Source of the DNA: Flavobacterium sp. JAD_PAG50586_2
Lineage (GTDB): Bacteria > Bacteroidota > Bacteroidia > Flavobacteriales > Flavobacteriaceae
Assembly: GCA_023213215.1 (NCBI GenBank)
Contig: CP096136.1
Coordinates: 3,510,724 to 3,574,723 of the forward strand
Length of the DNA stretch: 64,000 bases
Direction of reading: 5' to 3'
The notes beneath the pieces were generated by a model. It worked only from the letters and a program-made list of their open reading frames with translations, was not told where the DNA came from and did no database searches. This document shows positions 36,541 to 44,741 of the stretch, piece by piece. The first letter of the stretch is position 1; each line of letters starts with the position of its first letter. The translations under genes were made by a program, and so were the position numbers.

Positions 36541-37104
36541 TTATAGTTTTAGAATGTAAGGCAAAATAAAATTAGCTGTTATGAGTCCCGCGACCAAAAA
36601 GCAGCATGTAGCAATCAACGATGGCATTTGCAAATTTGACAAACCCGAAATAGCATGTCCGCTCGTACATCCTCCTGCATATCTTGAACCAAATCCAATC
36701 ATAAAACCTCCAACTGCCATTATCAGAAAGCCTTTGATGGTTAGCAGATTTTTCCAGGAAAACAAATCAACAGGCAGTAATGCATCATTATTAGTAATAC
36801 CATATTCCGCCAGTTCATTTTTCAGATTCTCATTAATGTGAATTGGACCCGAATCAGTCAGCAACTGTAAGGCAGTCATTCCTCCAATTATGATTCCGGC
36901 AACGAAAAAAATATTCCATACTTCTTTTTTCCAGTCATAGTTAAAGAACGATATTTTTGCCGGAAGACAGGCGGCACAAAAATGCCGCAGGTTGGCACTG
37001 ATTCCAAAATGCTTGTTTCCCAAAATAAGTAATACAGGTACGGTAAGCCCTACCAGAGGGCCGGCAACATACCATGGCCAGGGCTGTTTTATATACTCTA
37101 TCAT
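36541..37104 (-). CDS. YeeE/YedE family sulfur transporter, first half
   Basis: A 187-residue inner-membrane protein with four or five spans. It carries the hallmark [20 protein letters not shown] near residue 150, whose cysteine in TsuA passes thiosulfate through the membrane, and a second cysteine pair in [10 protein letters not shown] near 42. Two-gene YeeE systems like this are common in Bacteroidota next to rhodaneses and persulfide dioxygenases. No defect seen in this gene. Confidence 0.85.
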   Translation of the reverse strand: MIEYIKQPWPWYVAGPLVGLTVPVLLILGNKHFGISANLRHFCAACLPAKISFFNYDWKKEVWNIFFVAGIIIGGMTALQLLTDSGPIHINENLKNELAEYGITNNDALLPVDLFSWKNLLTIKGFLIMAVGGFMIGFGSRYAGGCTSGHAISGLSNLQMPSLIATCCFLVAGLITANFILPYILKL

Positions 37105-37173
37105 TATCTAATACTACAAGTTAGTCCAATGAATTCATCCGTTTTCCCCATATTCTTTTTCATAATTTTCTTT

Positions 37174-37491
37174 TTATTTGTTTAACAACAAGTTGATATT
37201 CTGCCAGGAACCTCCATTAATTATATTCCTGAAACCATTTGCTTCCAGTAGGGCTTTGGCCTGGCTGCTTCTATTGCCACTCTGGCAAAATACTATGATG
37301 CAGTCAGTTGAATTAAACTTTGATTTCTGACTCAGTATTTGATTCAATGGTATATTGACTGAACCTTTCACATGACCCTGCCCGAATTCTGCTGGCGTCC
37401 TTACATCAACCAGAAGTGCGCCATTCATTATCTTTTCTAACAATTCCTTATTATTATCGGCTTTGCCGAATAGTTTACTTAAAAGTCCCAT
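37174..37491 (-). CDS. Single-domain rhodanese
   Basis: A 105-residue sulfurtransferase. DVRTPAEFGQGHVKGSVNIP near residue 32 is the N-terminal rhodanese signature, and IVFCQSGNRSSQAKALLEA near 66 is the active loop, with the Cys that carries the persulfide. Such small proteins move sulfane sulfur between thiosulfate, glutathione-like thiols and acceptors. It lies between the metallo-beta-lactamase protein and the two YeeE genes, all on one strand. Confidence 0.88.
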   Translation of the reverse strand: MGLLSKLFGKADNNKELLEKIMNGALLVDVRTPAEFGQGHVKGSVNIPLNQILSQKSKFNSTDCIIVFCQSGNRSSQAKALLEANGFRNIINGGSWQNINLLLNK

Positions 37492-37649
37492 ACTATTTCC
37501 ATAAATTCATATAATGTTTATTTTTTAAAGTAGCGTAGTTGGACAGACATAATCCGACACTAAAAGATTGGTAGCCTTGATTTCAGAAAAACCGCCAATT
37601 ACATCCACAAAATTATCCATGCCCCGTTGTTTTAGGATAGAGGCCGCAA

Positions 37650-38939
37650 TCATTGAACGATACCCCCCGCACAGTATAAAATAAAGCGTTTGTCTTTTGG
37701 GAACAGTTCCAAATGGATGTTGATTTCATTTAAGGGAACATTTACCGCGCCAACCAGATGCTCTGACTGGAATTCGCTTTTCTTCCTCACATCGAAAATG
37801 AGTGTCTCGTCAAAATTGATGGTTTCTTCCAACTGTTTGGCAGTAACTCTAACAACGGCGTCCAAATCAAAACCGGCATCTTTCCAGGCAGCAATTCCAC
37901 CATTCAGGTATCCAATTGTATTATCATACCCTATACGGGAAAGCCGTATCATGCTTTCTTCCTCTTTACCAACTTCTGTTACCAATAGTATTTCCTGTTT
38001 TATATCGGCAACCAATTCCCCTACCCACATGGCAAAATTTCCGTTTAAGCCAATATTTATGCTATTTGGAATAAACCCACGGGCAAAATCGGAAGCTTCA
38101 CGTGTATCTAAAACCAAAGCCCTTGTTTCATTGGCAACAAGTTCAAATTCCTTTGGATTCAAAGGTGTTTTTGCCTTTTTAAGTATCGCATCCAAACTTT
38201 CATACCCATTGATATTCAGCAGTACATTGGCAGGGAAATAACCCGGAGGGTTCGTTAATCCCGTTAAGACGGCTGTTACAAATTCATCTTCTGTCATTTG
38301 AGGGTTCAATGCATAGTTGGTTTTCTTTTGATTGCCTAAGGTATCGGTAGTTTCCTTACTCATCATCTTTCCGCAAGCAGAACCCGCACCGTGATTGGGG
38401 TAAACAATCAAATTATCTGATAAAGGCATTATTTTCTCCCGAAGGGAATGATATAAAAGCCTGGCTAATTTATCTTGTGTCAAATCAGCAACCACATGCT
38501 GCGCCAAATCAGGTCGGCCAACATCACCAATAAACAACGTATCTCCTGTGATAATGCCGTGTTCATTTCCGTTTTCATCAATCAGAAAATAAGTGGTGCT
38601 TTCCATCGTGTGCCCCGGTGTGTGGATTACTTTTACTTTGTAATTCCCAACTTCAAAGGTTTGGCCATCGGAAGCCGTAATAATCTTGTAAGCCGGTTTG
38701 GCATTAGGTCCATAAACAATTTCAGCATTCGCTTGCTTTGCCAAATCCAAATGACCCGAAACAAAGTCAGCATGGAAATGGGTCAGGAATACATACTTTA
38801 TTTTTGCATTGTCCTTAGCCGCCCGGTCAATGTAAGGCTGTACTTCGCGAAGCGGGTCAAAAATTGCTGCCTCTCCGTTGCTTTCAATATAATAAGCCGC
38901 ATGGGCAATACATCCTGTGTAAATTTGTTCGATTTTCAT
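37650..38939 (-). CDS. Metallo-beta-lactamase fold protein with two rhodanese domains (C-terminal frameshift)
   Basis: A persulfide-dioxygenase-like (ETHE1/Blh) enzyme. The N-terminal domain has FLTHFHADFVSGH near 51 (H54, H56, D58, H63), VIHTPGHTMESTTYF and the GDTLFIGDVGRPDL stretch. Two rhodanese domains follow; the first has no cysteine in its loop (LLVTEVGKEEES), the second has RFILYCAGG. The frame stops just after this cysteine, but one extra G in the G6 run (C6 at 37663-37668) gives YCAGGYRSMIAASILKQRGM and a stop at 37525-37527, about 471 residues. It is expected to oxidise persulfides to sulfite. Confidence 0.85.
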   Translation of the reverse strand: MKIEQIYTGCIAHAAYYIESNGEAAIFDPLREVQPYIDRAAKDNAKIKYVFLTHFHADFVSGHLDLAKQANAEIVYGPNAKPAYKIITASDGQTFEVGNYKVKVIHTPGHTMESTTYFLIDENGNEHGIITGDTLFIGDVGRPDLAQHVVADLTQDKLARLLYHSLREKIMPLSDNLIVYPNHGAGSACGKMMSKETTDTLGNQKKTNYALNPQMTEDEFVTAVLTGLTNPPGYFPANVLLNINGYESLDAILKKAKTPLNPKEFELVANETRALVLDTREASDFARGFIPNSINIGLNGNFAMWVGELVADIKQEILLVTEVGKEEESMIRLSRIGYDNTIGYLNGGIAAWKDAGFDLDAVVRVTAKQLEETINFDETLIFDVRKKSEFQSEHLVGAVNVPLNEINIHLELFPKDKRFILYCAGGIVQ

Positions 38940-38968
38940 TATACTTTATTTTAATTTATTATTATTAA

Positions 38969-39358
38969 TTATATTGGCTTATGATAGCTGTCATCCTGCC
39001 TGTAAAATGAGGTTAACCAGATAACCCTCGACAACCTCATGAGCCAAGGCTGTAAAAGAATCAAGGCAGTGATATTAATAGGCAGCCACCAAAAAATTTC
39101 TTTGTTTTTTAAACTATATCCTGTAATTAGTTCCCAAATCACAAAACTGACAATGGATAGCCCAACCGTTAAGGCATAACTAACATAGCCGGTACCGTGA
39201 TAAAAACCTGGCTCCAATTCTGTGCGCTGATTGCATACTCAACATTTTTCAACCATTTTATTACCATTCGGAATATTGTACCATTTGTTAATAAAGAGTT
39301 CGCCTTTATGGCATCTCGGACATTTGAAAGACAGTATATTTTTTAAAGGCAATAACAT
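38969..39358 (-). pseudogene. DUF983 family protein interrupted by an in-frame TGA
   Basis: A small zinc-ribbon and two-span membrane protein. From ATG 39356-39358 it reads MLLPLKNILSFKCPRCHKGE, continues to MVEKC, then TGA at 39239-39241, then in the same frame VCNQRTELEPGFYHGTGYVSY and two membrane spans to 38969. Replacing the stop with Ser or Pro gives the second zinc knuckle CxxC (pairing with CPRC). The frame is otherwise intact, so this is one base substitution, real or an error. DUF983 proteins accompany these sulfur genes in many Bacteroidota; the role is unknown. Confidence 0.8.
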
Positions 39359-39373
39359 AGTTTTTATTTTGAT

Positions 39374-39381
39374 CAAATTTA
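39374..39381 (-). promoter_or_regulatory. -7 box of the DUF983-MBL-rhodanese-YeeE operon
   Basis: TAAATTTG on the minus strand, 36.5 bases from the centre of the CRP-like site at 39403-39418. Confidence 0.6.
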
Positions 39382-39402
39382 GGACAACCGTAAATCTTGG
39401 TT

Positions 39403-39418
39403 TGTGATATAAGTCACT
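39403..39418. promoter_or_regulatory. CRP-like binding site 1
   Basis: TGTGATATAAGTCACT: TGTGA-N6-TCAC(T), matching nine of ten bases of the CRP consensus TGTGA-N6-TCACA. Its centre is about 40 bases upstream of the likely transcription start, a class II activator position. Confidence 0.65.
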
Positions 39419-39466
39419 TAGCCAAAAAAAGATAATATGCTTAATGGAAAAACTCCGTTACCAGTA

Positions 39467-40225
39467 TCAAAACCCCCATAACAAGCACAAACCAACCAAA
39501 AGCAGGTTTGAGTTTTGTACCCTCAATTTTTTGGACAGTGTTGTCCCTATCCACATTCCGAATATAGCAATGGACGTAATGGTAATGAGTAATTTGTAAT
39601 TTAGTTCGACACCACTCAGGATATCACCACCAAAACCTATAGTTGAGTTTAGGGATATGATTAACAATGAGGTTCCAATTGCCTGTTTCATAGGTAAGTT
39701 TGCAAAATACAGTAAAGCCGGAATAATCAGGAAACCACCACCGGCACCTAAAAAACCCGTAACCATTCCAGTTAAAAAACCTATCAATACAAGATTTGGA
39801 GATTTCGTGCCTGCTATGATATTACTACCGTGCGTTTTTCTAATCATTGAAACTGATGCTACAATCATTAAAATTGCAAAAACAACCATAATCAAAAGAT
39901 CTTTGGAAAACATAAATCCGTCAAACGAAAAAAGAATGGGTGGAATTACCGGAAGCACTAGATTCCTGACTAAAAGCAATGAAATTATTGAGGGAGTAGC
40001 AAAAACAACTGCTGGTTTCAGTTTTAGGTTGCCTAATCGGTAATGCCTATAAGAGCCTACCATTGCCGAAATACCAACAATAAATAGAGAATAGCTTGTC
40101 GCATATTCGGGTTGGACTTTAAATAAATATACCAAAACTGGAACCGTTAAAATACTGCCTCCACCACCTATGAGACCTAATATAATTCCAATAAGTACTG
40201 AAGCTAAATAGCCGAAATATTCCAT
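39467..40225 (-). CDS. TauE/SafE family sulfite exporter (C-terminal frameshift)
   Basis: An inner-membrane anion exporter of the TauE/SafE family with about eight spans. GLIGGGGSILTVPVLVYLF near residue 18 and TGFLGAGGGFLIIPALLYF near 160 are the two family repeats. The product would remove the sulfite made by the persulfide dioxygenase. The frame ends in LRVQNSNLLLVGLCLLWGF; one extra A in the A6 run (T6 at 39527-39532) gives KKIEGTKLKPAFGWFVLVMG and a stop at 39441, a normal 261-residue protein. It has its own promoter with a CRP-like site. Confidence 0.83.
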   Translation of the reverse strand: MEYFGYLASVLIGIILGLIGGGGSILTVPVLVYLFKVQPEYATSYSLFIVGISAMVGSYRHYRLGNLKLKPAVVFATPSIISLLLVRNLVLPVIPPILFSFDGFMFSKDLLIMVVFAILMIVASVSMIRKTHGSNIIAGTKSPNLVLIGFLTGMVTGFLGAGGGFLIIPALLYFANLPMKQAIGTSLLIISLNSTIGFGGDILSGVELNYKLLITITSIAIFGMWIGTTLSKKLRVQNSNLLLVGLCLLWGF

Positions 40226-40245
40226 AATTGCAAAATTTAATAATG

Positions 40246-40253
40246 CAAATATG
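40246..40253 (-). promoter_or_regulatory. -7 box of the TauE/SafE gene
   Basis: CATATTTG on the minus strand, one mismatch to TAnnTTTG, and 36.5 bases from the centre of CRP-like site 2. Confidence 0.5.
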
Positions 40254-40274
40254 GACAGTTTAAAAACGCTATTC

Positions 40275-40290
40275 AGTAACTTTTATCACA
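40275..40290. promoter_or_regulatory. CRP-like binding site 2
   Basis: On the minus strand TGTGATAAAAGTTACT: TGTGA-N6-TTACT, similar to site 1 at 14 of 16 bases. It sits at exactly the same distance from the -7 box as site 1. Confidence 0.62.
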
Positions 40291-40298
40291 TAAAGAAC

Positions 40299-40925
40299 TT
40301 ACCCCAAAATCTCAATATGATTTCGGTGCAGTCGTAAGGTACCACGTTGCTCTAATTTTTTAAGCAATCGCGAAATAACCTCCCTTGAAGTATTAAGCTC
40401 GGTTGCGATTTCCTGGTGCGAGAGTTTTAAATCCCGACAACCACAGGCATCCTGATGTCGTTTTAAATAAAACTCAAGCCGTTCGTCCATAGCCCTGAAG
40501 GCGATGCTGTCAACTACTTCAAGGACTTCTTCAAAGCGGCTTCTATAAGTATCAATAACAAACTCGTACCAGCTGCGGTGTTGCATCATCCATTTGTCCA
40601 TAAGCGATAACGGAACCAAAACAAGTTCGGCATCCTCTACTACTTTGGCCATAATCTGGCTGGTTTCGTTTTTTGTCGCACAAATCATAGACAGTGCACA
40701 GGCCTGACCGGGTTGCAGGTAATACATAAAAAACTCTCCTCCATCCTCATCTTCCCGATAAATCTTTATCTGACCCGCTAAGACTAAAACGGTATTCCTG
40801 ATGTATTGCCCTGTTCGCATTATAATATGGCCCGCTCCAAAAGATTGATGAATGGCATTCGCATTGATATCTTCAATTAAGGCATTCGAAAAACCAGGGA
40901 ACTGTTGCTTAAGGTCTTGAATCAT
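40299..40925 (-). CDS. Crp/Fnr family transcriptional regulator
   Basis: A 208-residue regulator with a cyclic-nucleotide-type sensor fold (about 15-115) and a Crp helix-turn-helix (about 165-200): LSHQEIATELNTSREVISRL. The recognition helix has R181-E182-V-I-S-R186, the same R-E-x-x-x-R spacing as E. coli CRP, consistent with TGTGA half-sites. Four cysteines (C76, C82, C161, C163) could sense sulfur species or redox state; there is no FNR iron-sulfur pattern. It begins the sulfur region, and two CRP-like sites follow it. Confidence 0.87.
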   Translation of the reverse strand: MIQDLKQQFPGFSNALIEDINANAIHQSFGAGHIIMRTGQYIRNTVLVLAGQIKIYREDEDGGEFFMYYLQPGQACALSMICATKNETSQIMAKVVEDAELVLVPLSLMDKWMMQHRSWYEFVIDTYRSRFEEVLEVVDSIAFRAMDERLEFYLKRHQDACGCRDLKLSHQEIATELNTSREVISRLLKKLEQRGTLRLHRNHIEILG

Positions 40926-40961
40926 GAAATGGATGGTGTTTTTTAGAATATCGAATGATTA

Positions 40962-41507
40962 TTACTTTACATTCTGCTTAAAGTAAACTTCTGTTGCACC
41001 TTGTCCATACTTCTGATAATTAGCGTCCTGAAAAACTACATTATCGTATCTTCCAAGCAGTGAATCTAAATCAGATTTGAGTATGCCTTCTCCTACTCCA
41101 TGAATGAAAACTATCTTCGGAATACGGTTACGGATCGCAAATTCGATGTGGTATTGGGCAGTATCAATTTGTTTGGTCAGTATATCGTAATTACTCAGCG
41201 ACTTGTGGTTTTTAACCAACTTTTCGATATGCAGATCAAATTCCGGTGCCGGAATCTCTTTTTTGTTTTTCTTTTCTTTATTGATGTAATTCGGCTTTGC
41301 AACTTCCTTCTCGCTAATGACCTGGCTTTTGTTAAAACTGAAATTCATCGTGTTGCCACTTTCAATCTTTATTAACTCACTGCTTTTGAAGGTCAGATTA
41401 AAACCATCGGTGGTTTCAATAGTCACTTCATTGCCTTTCACATCTGTTACAACACCATCAATTGCGTCATCCAAAACCGAAACTTTATCTCCTTTATTCA
41501 GTATCAT
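40962..41507 (-). CDS. Smr domain protein (MutS2 C-terminus-like)
   Basis: A 181-residue cytoplasmic protein. Residues 1-50 form a small beta domain with KGDKVSVLDDAIDGVVTDVK, as found in DUF2027, and residues 90-181 form an Smr domain with the DLHIEKL motif and IVFIHGVGEGILK (the HGxG nuclease-associated motif) near 133. Smr domains bind or cut branched or ribosome-associated nucleic acids. The stand-alone form with the N-terminal beta domain is common in Bacteroidota. Its start overlaps the stop of the small membrane gene by 14 bases. Confidence 0.82.
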   Translation of the reverse strand: MILNKGDKVSVLDDAIDGVVTDVKGNEVTIETTDGFNLTFKSSELIKIESGNTMNFSFNKSQVISEKEVAKPNYINKEKKNKKEIPAPEFDLHIEKLVKNHKSLSNYDILTKQIDTAQYHIEFAIRNRIPKIVFIHGVGEGILKSDLDSLLGRYDNVVFQDANYQKYGQGATEVYFKQNVK

Positions 41508-41688
41508 TTTCTTTCTCCTCTTCTTCTTCCTGATTTTTACTTGGTACTTTGTTACTTAGGTTCATCATCCCATACATAAACACAGCAACAGCTCCGCAAA
41601 GTATATAAATGTTGGGCTTGTCCTTAGACTGTTCAAACAGCCCAACGATAATGGCTATGAACATAAAAGGAATGATGAGTTTTTTCAT
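41494..41688 (-). CDS. Small membrane protein of unknown function
   Basis: A 64-residue protein with two membrane spans (KKLIIPFMFIAIIVGLFEQS near the start, NIYILCGAVAVFMYGMMNLS near 26-45) and a charged tail NQEEEEEKENDTE. I do not recognise a family. It overlaps the start of the Smr gene by 14 bases on the same strand, which supports expression as one unit. Confidence 0.65.
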   Translation of the reverse strand: MKKLIIPFMFIAIIVGLFEQSKDKPNIYILCGAVAVFMYGMMNLSNKVPSKNQEEEEEKENDTE

Positions 41689-41716
41689 GGGACAAAGTTT
41701 CTAGATCCAAAAATAA

Positions 41717-41744
41717 AAAAACCAGCCGGATTAGCTGGTTTTAT
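41717..41744 (-). terminator. Terminator upstream of the Smr pair
   Basis: AAAACCAGC, eight-base loop, GCTGGTTTT, a perfect 9-bp stem. It follows the stop of the minus-strand DUF5362-type gene at 41764. Confidence 0.82.
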
Positions 41745-41763
41745 ATTGAAGTATTTTTTTTAA

Positions 41764-42231
41764 TTACATTCCTGCGCCTGAACTGGCATAACTTGCTGCA
41801 AAAATGACAACGCCAATTAGTATCAAAATATATAGTGAAATCATAACAATAGTCATAATACCTAAGAACTTATGATGCGATTTCAAATTCACTAAAGCTG
41901 TTGCCATTACTTCACTACTACTCAACTCCAAAGCTTGTTTTACTCCTTTGGCATAGTTGTATAAGTAATAAACCGGGAAGAAATAAACAAGTGCCATTAT
42001 AATGTAAAAGATTCCAAAATAGCCTTTCATAGCCATCATCGGGTTATTTTCCATTCCGGGTCCATAAGATTCTGTAGGCATTGCCGACATTACAAACGAC
42101 ATGAATATGCCCATTAGGACAAATAATCCAATGAAGATAAATCCCAAAATGGATAAAAACATACACCACTTGCCACTTTCTCTTAATGCTGCTACAGCAA
42201 AATCATTTAATTTCAAATCTTGGTCTTCCAT
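41764..42231 (-). CDS. DUF5362 family membrane protein
   Basis: A 155-residue membrane protein with a cytoplasmic start (MEDQDLKLNDFAVAALRESG), then four spans: FLSILGFIFIGLFVLMGIFM, FGIFYIIMALVYFFPVYYLY, and two near the C-terminus, separated by ALVNLKSHHKFLGIMT. The layout matches DUF5362 proteins of flavobacteria, whose role is not known. It lies 43 bases downstream of rocD on the same strand. Confidence 0.68.
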   Translation of the reverse strand: MEDQDLKLNDFAVAALRESGKWCMFLSILGFIFIGLFVLMGIFMSFVMSAMPTESYGPGMENNPMMAMKGYFGIFYIIMALVYFFPVYYLYNYAKGVKQALELSSSEVMATALVNLKSHHKFLGIMTIVMISLYILILIGVVIFAASYASSGAGM

Positions 42232-42274
42232 AATTAAAAAGGTTTTTTTGGTTGGTTATAAAAAGATTGGTTTG

Positions 42275-43519
42275 TTACTTTTCAAATTGTTTTAATGTCT
42301 TGATAATGATAGACAAACAATCCAATAATTGCTCTTCATTCATTACCAATGGCGGTGCAAAACGAATAATATTGCCGTGAGTTGGTTTGGCTAATAATCC
42401 GTTGTCACGTAAAGCCATACAGATATTCCAGGCGGTATCACTTTCTTCAGTGTCATTGATTACAACGGCATTTAATAATCCTTTTCCACGTACTAAAGTA
42501 GCTATGTTGGAGGTTTCAATATATTTTGCTAATTCTTTGCGGAAAACAACACCTAATCTTTCTGCGTTTTCGGAAAGCTTTTCGTCTTTTACTACATCCA
42601 ACGCAGCCATAGCAACAGCCGCCGCAACAGGGTTTCCTCCAAAAGTTGAACCGTGTTGTCCTGGTTTTATCACATTCATTATCGCATCATTTGCCAACAC
42701 TGCCGAAACAGGATAGGCACCACCAGAAATGGCCTTACCTAAAATCAGGATATCCGGCTGGACGTTTTCGTGGTTTACTGCCAATAGTTTTCCTGTACGT
42801 GCAATTCCCGTCTGTACTTCATCTGCAATGAATAATACATTATTGGCCTCACACAAGGCTTTGGCTTTCGCCAGATAACCATCTGCTGGTACATAAACTC
42901 CGGCTTCACCCTGAATAGGTTCTACTAAGAATCCTGCAATATTTTTTGACGATGTGATGGCTTTTTCCAAAGCATCGATATCATCGTAAGCAATTTTTAT
43001 GAATCCAGCGGTGTATGGACCAAAGTTCTTACGCGCATTTTCATCATTAGAAAACGAAATGATGGTCGTAGTCCTTCCGTGGAAGTTACCGTCACAAACG
43101 ATAATCTGTGCTTCATTTTCAGGAATACCTTTCTTTTCGTAAGCCCATTTTCTACATAACTTCAAAGCAGTTTCCACAGCTTCGGCGCCGGTATTCATTG
43201 GCAATACTTTATCAAAACCGAAATACTTGGTAATGTATTCTTCGTAAACTCCAAGTTTATCGTTATAAAAAGCTCTCGATGTAAGTGTTAAGGTTTTTGC
43301 CTGCTCTATCATTGCTCCAACAATCTTTGGATGGCAATGGCCTTGGTTTACTGCGGAGTAAGCCGAAAGGAAATCGTAGTATTTTTTACCTTCTACATCC
43401 CAAACATAAACACCTTCTCCTCTACATAAAACTACCGGTAACGGATGGTAATTGTGGGCACCATACTTGTTTTCCAAAGCAATTGCTTCTGCTGAACTCA
43501 TTTTTTCTAAAACTGACAT
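42275..43519 (-). CDS. rocD: Ornithine aminotransferase
   Basis: A class III PLP aminotransferase that converts ornithine and 2-oxoglutarate to glutamate semialdehyde and glutamate, linking arginine and proline metabolism. Visible: [20 protein letters not shown] near 100, [15 protein letters not shown] near 140, [15 protein letters not shown] near 220 and [20 protein letters not shown] near 250, with the PLP lysine. The early [20 protein letters not shown] is typical of ornithine rather than acetylornithine enzymes. Length 414 is normal. Confidence 0.9.
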   Translation of the reverse strand: MSVLEKMSSAEAIALENKYGAHNYHPLPVVLCRGEGVYVWDVEGKKYYDFLSAYSAVNQGHCHPKIVGAMIEQAKTLTLTSRAFYNDKLGVYEEYITKYFGFDKVLPMNTGAEAVETALKLCRKWAYEKKGIPENEAQIIVCDGNFHGRTTTIISFSNDENARKNFGPYTAGFIKIAYDDIDALEKAITSSKNIAGFLVEPIQGEAGVYVPADGYLAKAKALCEANNVLFIADEVQTGIARTGKLLAVNHENVQPDILILGKAISGGAYPVSAVLANDAIMNVIKPGQHGSTFGGNPVAAAVAMAALDVVKDEKLSENAERLGVVFRKELAKYIETSNIATLVRGKGLLNAVVINDTEESDTAWNICMALRDNGLLAKPTHGNIIRFAPPLVMNEEQLLDCLSIIIKTLKQFEK

Positions 43520-43604
43520 AATCTTTAATTTGTACCCAAACTCGTTATGGGCTATTACAAAATATCAATTCCTTCTTATTGGAGAGAAATCATCCATAAT
43601 TTTA

Positions 43605-43612
43605 CAAAAGTA
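43605..43612 (-). promoter_or_regulatory. -7 box upstream of rocD
   Basis: TACTTTTG on the minus strand matches TAnnTTTG, 85 bases upstream of the start codon. Confidence 0.4.
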
Positions 43613-43616
43613 AAAT

Positions 43617-43650
43617 TTAATTACGAATTAGGAATTACGAATTACGAATT
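43617..43650. repeat. AATTACGAATT phrase repeats with an inverted copy at 43928-43942
   Basis: Three direct copies of AATTACGAATT, the first and last partly overlapping. The inverted sequence GTAATTCGTAATTA lies at 43928-43942, on the other side of the small gene. Confidence 0.6.
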
Positions 43651-43839
43651 GTTTATCCTCCTCTGATGCCGTCTATACATGCCATACAATATAGAATAGA
43701 GTATTATACCAACAAACAAAGCACTAAATTTAACTTTCCGATCTGTTACATTGGCTATTATCTTAGCTATAAAACCAGAAAAGATCAAACAGATGATCAG
43801 CCTTTTCCAAAAATTATCTATCAATCCCATTGCATTCAA
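43642..43839 (-). CDS. Small putative membrane protein
   Basis: A 65-residue open frame, MNAMGLIDNFWKRLIICLIFSG..., with two hydrophobic segments (KRLIICLIFSGFIAKIIANV, KFSALFVGIILYSILYGMY) and a basic end RRHQRRINNS. The MGL at residue 4 (43830) is an equally good start. No family is recognised. It sits between phrase repeats and hairpins, so expression is less certain than for its neighbours. Confidence 0.4.
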   Translation of the reverse strand: MNAMGLIDNFWKRLIICLIFSGFIAKIIANVTDRKVKFSALFVGIILYSILYGMYRRHQRRINNS

Positions 43840-43882
43840 AAGTTATTTAACAATTTATAATTCATTTGATATTAAGAGGAGG

Positions 43883-43921
43883 ACTGCCATTGGCAGTCAG
43901 GTACACGAACTTTAGTTCGTA
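43883..43921. repeat. Pair of adjacent perfect hairpins, REP-like
   Basis: GACTGCC-ATT-GGCAGTC (43883-43899) and ACGAACT-TT-AGTTCGT (43906-43921), 7-bp perfect stems 6 bases apart. They lack a T run, so they are not a normal terminator. Confidence 0.6.
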
Positions 43922-43947
43922 ACTCCAATAGTAATTCGTAATTATTT

Positions 43948-44649
43948 TTATTTCTTAATCTTCTCCAAAATATCGTTCATCATTTCAATCTGAACCTTCT
44001 GTATCTCGATTAGTTCCTGTTGCTGGTGCATGATGAGATGGTCCAGTTTTTCATCAAGCATCCTGATTTCGAGTTCCGATTTCAGGTTAATCATATAATC
44101 CTTTTTGGCACGTTCACGATCTTTTTCTTCCTGTCGGTTCTGGCTCATCATGATTATGGGTGCCTGTAATGAGGCAAGGCAGGATAATATTAAATTCAGC
44201 AGTATAAACGGATAAGGATCAAATCCTTTGTTCATCAAAAGGAAAACATTGGCTCCAATCCAAATCAGTATCACTATAAAAAACCAGATAATGAATGTCC
44301 AGCTTCCGCCAAAAGCGGCTACCTTATCGGCTATCTTTTGTCCAAAAGTCCTATTGTCTATTTCTTCCTCTACCTTATTCACAAAGGACTTATCGCTGTT
44401 TAGGGAGTCAATTACATTTTTATGCAGGTTATCAAGTTCACCTACCTCTGACTGTAAAAAACCCGAAATATATTTCTCGCGATAAAGGCTTAATTCACTT
44501 TCAGAAATGCAGCCACTGGCATCAAAACCGGGATGGTCTTTTTTAATCAGATCGAAAATTGCCGTTCGTATTGCTTTTCCCCACACTCTGTCATGATCCG
44601 GAAATTCAATTCCTGATATGCTGCTTTTAAACGTTGGTTTATGATTCAT
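43948..44649 (-). CDS. DUF1003 domain membrane protein
   Basis: A 233-residue protein. After a soluble N-terminal part (1-100) it has two membrane spans, GGSWTFIIWFFIVILIWIGA near 113-133 and YPFILLNLILSCLASLQAPI near 145-165, then MMSQNRQEEKDRERAKKDYM, the DUF1003 signature, and a long charged coiled-coil tail rich in Glu, Leu and Lys. The function of DUF1003 is unknown; membrane-stress or cell-envelope roles have been suggested only by context. Single gene. Confidence 0.85.
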   Translation of the reverse strand: MNHKPTFKSSISGIEFPDHDRVWGKAIRTAIFDLIKKDHPGFDASGCISESELSLYREKYISGFLQSEVGELDNLHKNVIDSLNSDKSFVNKVEEEIDNRTFGQKIADKVAAFGGSWTFIIWFFIVILIWIGANVFLLMNKGFDPYPFILLNLILSCLASLQAPIIMMSQNRQEEKDRERAKKDYMINLKSELEIRMLDEKLDHLIMHQQQELIEIQKVQIEMMNDILEKIKK

Positions 44650-44685
44650 CCTTATTTATTTATGTGCAATTTACATTTTTAACAA

Positions 44686-44720
44686 TAAAAAAACCTCATT
44701 CCCGGTACAGAAATGAGGTT
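44686..44720 (-). terminator. Terminator of the OsmC gene
   Basis: On the minus strand AACCTCATT, 11-base loop, AATGAGGTT and a T7 run. Confidence 0.82.
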
Positions 44721-44741
44721 AGTTGTTATACTATTTATTAA

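Noticed and set aside
39239..39241. TGA read as selenocysteine in the DUF983 protein
   Set aside because: The position is normally Ser or Pro, no recoding hairpin is evident after it, and other unrelated genes here also carry single stops.
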